From assembly GCA_015657535.1 (NCBI GenBank), contig JADHZB010001110.1, positions 1-14,687 of the forward strand: 14,687 nt of DNA, given 5' to 3'. This DNA comes from Nephromyces sp. MM_2019 (lineage: Eukaryota; Apicomplexa; Aconoidasida; Nephromycida). The notes below the pieces were generated by a model. The model ran no database searches and had not been told where the DNA came from. It saw only the letters and a list, made by a program, of their open reading frames with translations. The translations under genes were made by a program, and so were the position numbers. This document shows positions 8,127 to 14,687 of the stretch, one piece after another. Numbering within the stretch: position 1 is the first letter of the stretch; each line of letters begins with the position of its first letter.

Positions 8127-9939
8127 CTATTTCTCCCCCTGAATGCACCCGGCAGTAGTTTCTGTGGATCTTGATGAATCCAGAGCTGCTCGAATTGCCG
8201 AGGAAATTTCGTAGTTTCCTCGGAAAAAGTGCAGTAACTGACTTTGCAGCATGCTAATCGTTCCGGTGTTATCGAACACATGATCTGCATGCTTTGCTTT
8301 ATCATCTTCAGACATTTGTGCACTGAACAAGAGGAAAAAGGAGCTTTTTGCAGTTTCTGCATCGAAGATTCGAAGCTAAAACCAGCAAAACTGCGTGAAA
8401 AAGCAAAAAATTTGGAAATTTCGAGGAGTTCGGGGGCGTGTACGTACACTGGTGGATTTGTGCGTGTGGAGCAGAGCGGGATTTTACATACAGAAACTTG
8501 GGTAGTATAGTCGTAGAGAGATGAGAGAATGAGAGAATGAAGGAGGCACACACACATATAGTAAAGTAGAAGACACACGCACATTCAAAATTTGGAGAGA
8601 CATACATGCCACACACTAATGGCCGCTGAGAGAGAGACACAGAGAAAGAAATATGTATATACACACGGGAACACATCGTAGAGTTGGATGTAGAGACACA
8701 CGTATAGTAGTTTCGCATACATAAACATACACGGTTAACTTGAAGATACACCCACCCACATACAGGTACACACACGCAGGCACACACACATGCACACAGG
8801 CCCGCACACACACTGACACACACATTCACACATACACAAAGCCTTACTCTAGCATCTTCTCGAGAATCTGCTTCGAATGCTTGTTATCCCTTTGCATTAG
8901 ACGTTGAATCTGCAGGGTTCTGTTAGCTTTGACGACTAGCACTGGGCTAGTCACGTAGTTTAACCCCGTCTCGAAGAGTAGAGAGGCGTCCATCACTAAA
9001 TCAAGCAAAGAAAAACACTCACACAGATATTTTGTGCTAGCTCAAGGCAACTTGCGACCTACATACACAAGTGGGTGCCATAGTTTAATGCAGGTGAAGA
9101 ATTATACGCATAAACACTCACACACATCAATATCGTAAAAAACTCACACCTGCGAACACACACACAAGAGTAGAACAAGACTATAGTATCGCTAGCACAC
9201 ATACCAACGTTTTTTTGCCACTTCAAAAGACGATAGTATACAACTGCCTTGAATAAGTCTAGCAGTATATACTTGTGCGTTATCGAGTTTAACAGCCTTG
9301 TGTGTGTGGAGCTCTCAAACGCTGCTGATCTAAGCGCTGCTCTATCAATCTCTCCATTAGAGAGAAGAATGCCTTCACCGAATTCCTTCACTAAGCACTT
9401 GTATGCAGGTTTTCCAGGCTGAACTATCTGAGAACAAGAGGAAGATGAAGGTGTGCAAATGGAGATGAAGCAACACGCAACCAACTTGGGCAAGATAATA
9501 ACAGCTAATCCACCCACAACAGTAGCTCTGATGTGTGCACATACACACAAGTGCAACACTGAGAAAACGTCGAAAAAGCCCATTTTTTGCTAATTTTCCA
9601 AGAAGAAAAGCTCACATCTCTCGCCACTTCATCAGCATCGATTACTGCGCAACCTCCATCCTTCAATACCGAAGCTGAAGCACACACACACTAACAGAAG
9701 GAATGCACAAATGCACAAAAATATATATACATATAAGCGGTGACACAAATACATCCATAATAGATGCACTCAAATCCACACACACACACACACACACACA
9801 GTATGACATCACACACTCTCCAGCACACACCCACCGACCCAAACACACACGCGCCAACACACACAGAATATATATACTTACTTACGGTACTTTTACCACT
9901 TCCCATACCACCGGTAATGCCAGGAACACACAGCCTCAT
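8127..9939 (-). CDS. coaE: Dephospho-CoA kinase, five exons
   Basis: Phosphorylates dephospho-CoA with ATP, the last step of coenzyme A synthesis. Exons on the - strand are 9939-9882, 9674-9616, 9427-9205, 8995-8848 and 8322-8127. They total 684 nt, 227 residues plus TAG, with junction phases 1, 0, 1, 2 all consistent. The Walker A loop GGMGSGKS is at 10-17, VIDADEVAR at 30-38 (catalytic Asp region), PGKPAY at 43-48, LLFETGL at 119-125, RLMQRD (lid) at 145-150 and AQMSEDDKAKHADHVFDN at 164-181. These occur in the family's usual order. T20, V114 and D163 are formed by splicing. Length is normal for a free-standing CoaE, unlike the fused animal COASY. In exon 1 the second of two overlapping donors (gtaagtatat after ACCGTAA) is required by phase. 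ATG 9939 gives a standard N-terminus, but the frame is open upstream to 10008 and may join the neighbouring gene. Confidence 0.95.
8323..8847 (-). other. CoaE intron 4, TG array and pyrimidine-rich end
   Basis: A 525-nt intron with donor gtaagg. A TG-rich stretch (about 8540-8830) follows on the sense strand, and the acceptor region is ctcctttttcctcttgttcag. The exon after it restores the family's AQM...K..AD..DN motif, which confirms the acceptor over two AGs further upstream in the intron. Confidence 0.85.
8438..8449. repeat. Palindrome GTGTACGTACAC, copy 4
   Basis: A perfect 12-bp palindrome inside CoaE intron 4, identical in core to the copy at 5411-5422. Confidence 0.75.
9777..9801. repeat. 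CA microsatellite
   Basis: An uninterrupted run of about a dozen CA units within CoaE intron 1 (9881-9675). On the sense (-) strand it is a TG run, matching the strand rule seen across the window. Confidence 0.9.
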
Positions 9940-10040
9940 CCCCAAATAGAATGGTACAAGGAGGGAAGAGCGAATGAAGGCGTTAAGTTGATTTGAGGCA
10001 TAGAATCTCTGCAGAAAGCATAGCTTATAGCGTAGGTACA
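9936..10040 (-). other. Candidate shared exon between the HEAT-like gene and CoaE
   Basis: After the long pyrimidine intron (10401 downwards) there are two AGs. Using the first (exon from 10040) in phase 0 gives 34 codons and a TGA at 9938-9936 that overlaps the CoaE start codon as ATGA. Using the second (ctgcag, exon from 10008) in phase 0 reads through without a stop into ATG 9939 and the CoaE P-loop. Both are compatible with the phase 0 donor at 10401. A separate CoaE promoter inside this stretch is the third possibility. Confidence 0.35.
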
Positions 10041-10368
10041 CTGCATACAAATTTTAAAGCAAAAAACACCAAAAAAAAAAAGAATATAAAGAGAAAGAAG
10101 AAGAAAAAGAAGTTGGAATCTCAATAAAGTATAAAATCATCACAAAGTATTTGCTTAGCAATAAAAAACTGCAGAGCGAGCAATTGAAGAGAAATCAGCA
10201 GGATAAGTTGTTGAAGATGTGAAGCATCAGAGAGATAGATATTTACACACACTCGCCTTCTCACAAACAGAGATATAGGCGCACACACAGGCACTCATAC
10301 AAATATTGAAGTACACACACAAATGCCAGCAAAAAATGCACACACACCAGCAATTTTCCACAATGAAA

Positions 10369-11406
10369 CTAAAACTTATCATTAATAGAAGGAACATATA
10401 CTTCCACAAATAAGGTAAAGGCCCAGGCTACCAAATTTTGAGGATGCTCACTCACCATACCCAACAAACATGATGCTAAGGGAGGGAAAATAGTGCAAAT
10501 CCTAGAAATGACGGAATTGCTTCTTCTGAGCTTCTCTGTAATAAGTCCAAGTAGAAGATTAATCACCCCGAAAGCGGCAAATGAGAAGCATTCCATGACT
10601 CCACTACTCCATATCTTCAAGAGAATCTAAAACGCAAAGAGTGAAGTTCAAGAATAAGCTAAAGTGAAAAATTTAAGCTCAGGAAGCATGTGGAGTGCAG
10701 AAAACATCTATATTGAAGTTAAAGAGGAAGGAGAGAAAACATTTAAAAGGAAGAAGAGGAAGGAGAGAAAACATTTAAAATGAGGAAGAGGAAGAAGGAG
10801 AAGAGACAACATCTAAATTAAAGCTTAGGAAGAGATGGAAAATCACATATTTGAGAGTAGAAACTGCTCTTTTACAAGAGGGATGATGCGGGACACACAC
10901 ATGGAGTGTAAAAGGCAACCGCATTGAAGCTCAGGAAACAGCACGCATAAACGGATAAAACAGCACACACGCACTCAAGGGACAGCGCACACACTGAAGA
11001 AACAGAGCGCACACACACTCAAGAAACAGAGAACTCAATGAGAAGACAGAAAAATTAGCATCCTCAAGGATATTCCTTCTCGTCTATACCTTGAAGATTC
11101 CCTCCGATAACTTCATGCTCAGCTATCAGTTTGATATGCTCTCCTTTTTCATCTTTTACACTTCATAAGCAAAGATTTCCACATGTACAGCGATGGAAAT
11201 CATTTTGTGAAATTGCGAGGAGTGTTTGTGTGTGGGGGGGTGTGCGTGTATGGTACTAACCAGCGTATGTAGTGCTAGCCAGTGTGTGTGGCGCTAACCT
11301 GTGTGTGTGTGATTTTAGCCTGTGTGTGCAGTGTGTGCGCACCATTTTCTCCACGAAAAAGCTCCCTAATCAAAGCTTCTAGCGTGGAGAGAGCATACGC
11401 AGCAAA
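10369..11406 (-). CDS. Partial helical repeat protein, possibly CSE1/exportin-2-like
   Basis: The best exon on the - strand starts at 10626 after gcgttttag and is open to a TAG at 10369. It encodes about 75-85 residues of amphipathic helices (ECFSFAAFGVINLLLGLITE; ICTIFPPLASCLLGMVSEH). By eye these resemble the C-terminal HEAT-like part of exportin-2/CSE1, the recycling receptor for importin alpha. A donor at 10401 (E|gtatat) fits an intron with a TG array and a long pyrimidine run ending at 10041 or 10009. Upstream, 11406-11343 reads FAAYALSTLEALIRELFRGE and can splice in phase 1 to 11152-11090, again CSE1-like (FAA.AL...RG.N). However, the intervening intron has CA, not TG, on the sense strand and a weak acceptor. 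No exon linking 11090 to 10626 was found; the family would need about 55 residues there. The 5' part is unlocated. The model is incomplete and could hold more than one gene. Confidence 0.4.
10627..11089 (-). other. Presumed intron or introns, purine-rich on + strand
   Basis: Sits between the two exon groups of the HEAT-like gene. On the sense strand it has a TG-containing part (about 10890-11030) and then CT-rich sequence towards 10627, the usual local intron plan. A frame remains open for about 50 codons after 11085, but it does not join the flanking exons in phase and no linking exon could be identified. Confidence 0.4.
10724..10780. repeat. Tandem duplication, 32-bp period
   Basis: A 25-base block beginning GAGGAAGGAGAGAAAACATT occurs at 10724-10748 and again at 10756-10780, inside purine-rich sequence. 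Confidence 0.9.
11211..11340. repeat. TG array with repeated CTAAC-like blocks
   Basis: The + strand carries TG runs broken by GGTACTAACCAG, GTGCTAGCCAG, GGCGCTAACCTG and GATTTTAGCCTG, about 25 bp apart. These look like decayed tandem units. Unlike the solid - strand introns, TG lies on the + strand here, which weakens the assignment of this stretch as an intron of the - strand gene. Confidence 0.6.
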
Positions 11407-11460
11407 CTAATGGAGATTCTCTAGCCTGAGGCTCCATGACAAAGCTGCTACCTCCATTGG

Positions 11461-12415
11461 AGCAACACACACACGAACACACACCACAGACAAGCCCTCC
11501 CACACACACCACAGACAAACCCTCCCACACACACACCATCCCGCACACATACCACCCCACACACTAAACCGCACACACTAAGCCGTACACGCACAGCTGC
11601 ACACACACCCTCCCACAAACCCTCCTACGCACACCACCCGACACACACGTATCACCCTACATACACACACACGCTTCCACACACCAACACACAACGCCGC
11701 ACACTCATACCACCTGCCCCCCAAACCCACACAAAACCCCCCCTAAACAACCGATGACAAAACATCCACAAAACCCCAAACACGAACATCTCAGCCTTAC
11801 ACACACTCCACCCTCATCCTCTTCACACGGCGTAGCACCTGCACACACATCATTTTTCAGGAAAAAGGTGTTGATGAAATGAATGCAGAAAAATCTGCAG
11901 TCTTTTCTGCTTTCTACGCTACAATTCGTTGAAGATGATGAATTTTATCTTCTTTGATGAGCTTTGCCGAACTTTCTCCCTCCTCATCCTGCCACTATTG
12001 TACGTTCAATCTTGTTTGTGCAAATCTCAGCGCTTAAGTTACCCCTTCCTCTGCTTCTTCTTCGGTGTAGTAGAGGCATAGCCTGGAAGACTCCCTTCAT
12101 CATCATGCTGAGTGCGAAAATTCTCAAAACCCCACATCTTCAAAACAACTACTCCCTTCTCTTGCCTGAAGAAGAAGCTTCTTCCTTTTCCTCCTGATTT
12201 TCAAACTTTCAAATCTAATTTTTGCCGCTGAAACCGCCAAATTCTTCAATTTCAAACTCCACTGTGCGCGTTTTCTTCTTATCCTACTACTATCGCACTC
12301 TAAAAGTATTGCTTCTGCTAACATGTAAAAGCATAGAATCAACAGTAAATTCATACTAAAAAGATTCACATAAATTAGGAATTGCCGATAAAGTACACGC
12401 ATACCCTCTTTAAAG
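11461..12415. other. CA/C-rich region and PES1 5' flank with weak exon candidates
   Basis: Bases 11461-11810 are CA- and CCC-rich (CACACCACAGACAAGCCCTC is nearly duplicated near 11480 and 11504). They end in the + acceptor catttttcag at 11860. An open + stretch from 11861 to a TGA at 11930-11932 follows (23 codons, containing NAEKSAVFSAFYATIR). This may be the last exon of a short + gene, but no donor partner was found. From 11933 to 12415 the sequence is AT-rich, with overlapping open - frames between 12033 and 12402, and should contain the PES1 promoter and 5' UTR. No TATA element is convincing. Confidence 0.35.
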
Positions 12416-14578
12416 ATGGCACGAAAGATCGCGGCTGGAAAGAAGGGCAAATCTGCTCAATACATCACACGTAACGTCGCACTGAAGAAGCTGCAACTTT
12501 CCCTTGCAGAGTTTCGCCGCCTTTGCATCTTTAAGGGAATCTATCCGAGAGAACCCAAGAAGAAGATTTCTGGAGCTGATAAGCTCTACTATCACAAGAA
12601 GGATATCAGCTTCCTCCAGCATGAGCCTCTAGTTGATCAACTTCGTCGCTATAAAGCTCACATGAAGAAGTATAGGAAGTGTGTAGCTCGAAATGAGAAA
12701 AACTCTGCGAAAAGCTTGTATGATCTGAGGCCGAGATATTCTCTTCATCATATAGTGAAGGAGAGATATCCCAGCTTGAAGAGCGCATTGGAAAACCTTG
12801 ATGATGCTTTATGCTTGATTGCTGCATTTGCTGGTGAGTTGGGAGTATGTGTGTGTATGCTTGTGGGAGGGGGTTAATGTGTGGATGTGGCTTTGTGAGT
12901 GTGCGGCTGTGTGTGTGGGGGTGTATGGGTGTGTAGGTATGCGTGGGCGTTTGTGGGTGTTTTTGGGTGTGAGTATGAATTGATGCCTGTATCATTATAT
13001 GGTTTGCTTGGGTGTATGTGGGTGTTGGTGCCTATGAGTGGGTGTGCTGATATGAATTGATGAGTGTGCCGCTGTGCTGTATATCTGTGTGTGTGTGTGT
13101 GGGTGTGCGTGATTGTGTCTGTCACCAGGAATTCTCATAATAAAGATATAATTCATGTTTATACTGTGATGAGATATCTTTGAAGATGACCTGATCCTCC
13201 CCTCATTCCTACGAATTTGCTATTTTCCATACTGTCAAAGGGTTTTTCTCTTTTGTTTTCTCCACCTACACTTCCTTGTCTACCCCCTTTCCCTCCACAC
13301 CCCCCCTCTCAACACTCCGCTCTTCAACCCCGTGTCCACACACATCCCTCTGCGCATCCCCCCCAGGCTTACCAGCTAACAACATGAAGTCGATTTCTGG
13401 CTCGATTATAGAGGAATGTATGAATCTTCTTGATGAGTTCCATTTCTACGTCATCAAAGGAAACTTCATCAGGAAGACTTTCATCTCCATCAAAGGATAC
13501 TACTTCCAAGCTCAAATACTAGGAGTTCCAGTAACTTGGCTGCTGCCACATCAGTTCTCTCAGGTGTGTGTTTGTGTGTGTATGGGTGCATATCTGTGGG
13601 TGAGTTTACATCTGGGCGTGTGTTTGTATTTGTGGGTGCGTGTGTGGGTATATATCTGTGTGTGTGGATATGGGTCTGTGTTTGTATATCTGTGTGTCTG
13701 GGGGTGTATGTATGGGTGTATATCTGTGTGCATATCAAGTGCATAGGCTAACAAAATACACCTTCATGCACACCAATCTGTGTGTGTGCGTAATGCATCT
13801 GTCTGTGTATGCATATCGGTCTGTGTATGTGAGTTCATAGCACATTTCCGTGTGTGTGCTTGTGTGTATCACACGTCTGCGTGCAGGAAGTCTTTTAGAT
13901 CTTTGAGTGTATGTACACATGAAAGGGGGTGAAATTTTAGGAGGTGGGGGTTGGAGGGGTGTCTTTGTGCATTCCAGTTAGTGTCTGTGTGTGTTTCCCC
14001 GTCTGTGTGTGTATTTTTGATGCCCCTTTTTAAGATTTTAACTGTGAAATCCTCGCATTTCAGGAGCTTCCCAGTGATGTCGACTTCAAAGTGCTGCTAT
14101 CCTTCCTCGACGTCTATAGGACAATGTTAAAGTTTGTAAACTTCAAACTCTACAATCTGATGGGATTGAGCTACCCACCGGATGTATCAAAGGCAATGAA
14201 GCGTGGAGGCCGTCGATTTCTCAGCCTGAAAAGCAAGCAGCTGAAGCAGAAAGTACTTGCTGAAGCTTTAGAAGTATGTAGTATCGTGTTTGCTGGAAGG
14301 AGAATGTGTGTGTGTGAGGGCGTTTTTCTTGGTGGAACAAGTCAATTTGTGTGTGTATAATTGGCATTAAGTGGCAGTACTAGTGGGGTATCTGGATGCT
14401 TGGATTTTGAGTTAGTGCTTTGTGATGTTCTGGTAGGGATTCTTAGCTTTTTTTGTGGCGTTTTTAGCTTCTTCTTCATCTTTTTCTTCCTCTTGATCTT
14501 TAGGCCCCTAGTGCAGCAAGTAGCGTTGACAGCAAAGTCAATGAAGGTTCTGTGGATGCACACCCGCTTGTTAAAGAG
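12416..14578 (+). CDS. PES1: Pescadillo (NOP7/PES1), N-terminal 300 codons, continues past the window
   Basis: Nucleolar protein of the PeBoW/Nop7 complex needed for 27S pre-rRNA processing and 60S ribosome assembly. Exons are 12416-12833, 13367-13563, 14064-14273 and 14504-14578 (900 nt, phases 1, 0, 0). A donor gtaact at 14579 shows that the gene goes on. The Pescadillo_N region is very clear: YITRNVALKKLQLSLAEF, then RRLCIFKGIYPREPK near the N-terminus, HEPLVDQLRRYK, HHIVKERYPSL, ALENLDDAL, then in exon 2 RKTFISIKGYYFQAQILG and in exon 3 LPSDVDFKVL...FVNFKLYNLMGLSYPP. Exon 4 is Ser/Val/Asp-rich linker. The BRCT domain and acidic C-terminus expected in the family lie outside. The ATG at 12416 is supported by the conserved basic N-terminus and lack of an earlier in-frame extension. 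Confidence 0.97.
12834..13366 (+). other. PES1 intron 1, TG array then C-rich 3' end
   Basis: A 533-nt intron: donor gtgagt, TG-rich 12845-13115, AT-rich middle, and a C-rich run (CTACCCCCTTTCCC... CCCCCCAG) before the AG at 13366. It is the clearest example of the local intron plan and calibrates the C-rich runs at 1-120 and 6770-6849. Confidence 0.9.
13564..14063 (+). other. PES1 intron 2, dominated by TG repeats
   Basis: A 500-nt intron whose donor is itself the start of the array (gtgtgtgtttgtg). TG repeats with GGGTGCATATCTG-like blocks continue to about 14020. The end is ttttaactgtgaaatcctcgcatttcag, with a plausible branch-point TTTAAC. Confidence 0.9.
13907..13918. repeat. Palindromic core GTGTATGTACAC, copy 5
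   Basis: Lies within TGAGTGTATGTACAC (13904-13918) in PES1 intron 2, identical over 15 bases to the copies at 2238 and 7456. Confidence 0.7.
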
Positions 14579-14687
14579 GTAACTTACACTTTTTTTGTTT
14601 TTTTCATACTTAATGCTTGCTTTTCAATAAAATGTGTGTTAACCGGCTTTCTGCTTCTTCATCTTCTTCTTCATATTCATCTTCTTC
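14579..14687 (+). other. Start of PES1 intron 4
   Basis: Begins with the donor gtaact after an in-phase GAG codon. It is AT-rich with a short TG run and ends at the window edge in CTTCTTCATCTTCTTC pyrimidine repeats, which suggests the acceptor is close by. Confidence 0.7.

Noticed and set aside
8012..8584. 190-codon - frame overlapping the CoaE 3' region
   Set aside because: The CoaE last exon uses another frame there with clear family motifs. The Lys/Glu-rich part is a purine repeat.
8308..8829. Cys-rich - frame
   Set aside because: It lies within CoaE intron 4 and is explained by TG repeats.
12124..12402. 92-codon - frame with a hydrophobic N-terminal segment, start 14 bp from the PES1 ATG
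   Set aside because: It overlaps the PES1 5' flank. A second - frame (12033-12194) is equally plausible, and there is no family match or intron signature. Could be revisited with RNA data.
13490..13920. His/Thr-rich - frames opposite PES1 exon 2 and intron 2
   Set aside because: Shadow of PES1 coding and TG-intron sequence.

Overview
The window is nuclear DNA of an intron-rich eukaryote, most likely a protist. Its genes are small, packed on both strands and cut into short exons. Every well-supported splice site is GT-AG, and reading phase is kept across every join. The introns are mostly simple sequence: TG-rich arrays on the sense strand, often starting at or just after the 5' splice site, then pyrimidine-rich (sometimes C-rich) runs before the AG. 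No prokaryotic or viral gene is visible. The Pescadillo, J-domain and CoaE sequences are ordinary eukaryotic versions. An alveolate/apicomplexan-like organism would fit, but the sequence alone does not prove this.

Layout from left to right. 1-655: C-rich low complexity, possibly the 3' end of an intron of an unseen + gene. 656-2854 (-): four-exon J-domain co-chaperone. 2902-3446 (+): two-exon, 76-residue protein of unknown function, head-to-head with the J protein. About 3891-4312 (-): weak two-exon candidate running into a TG/CA minisatellite. 4412-5642 (+): three-exon, 97-residue protein with a mitochondrial-type presequence and one membrane span. 5643-6849: TG/CA arrays, a perfect 26-bp tandem repeat and two weak exon candidates. 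6850-7740 (+): exons of an unidentified gene. 8127-9939 (-): five-exon dephospho-CoA kinase (CoaE), every splice junction resolved. 10369-11406 (-): exons of a helical, HEAT-like protein, possibly CSE1/exportin-2-like, running into the CoaE 5' exon. 11407-12415: CA/C-rich DNA with weak exon candidates and the PES1 5' flank. 12416-14687 (+): first four exons (300 codons) of Pescadillo/NOP7; the BRCT domain lies beyond the window.

The identifiable genes are housekeeping genes: protein folding, mitochondrial membrane, coenzyme A synthesis and 60S ribosome assembly. They do not form one pathway. The most unusual features are the strand-specific TG intron arrays, a palindrome found once in each of five transcription units, and paired 3' splice sites that could either end the HEAT-like gene on the CoaE start codon or fuse the two genes.
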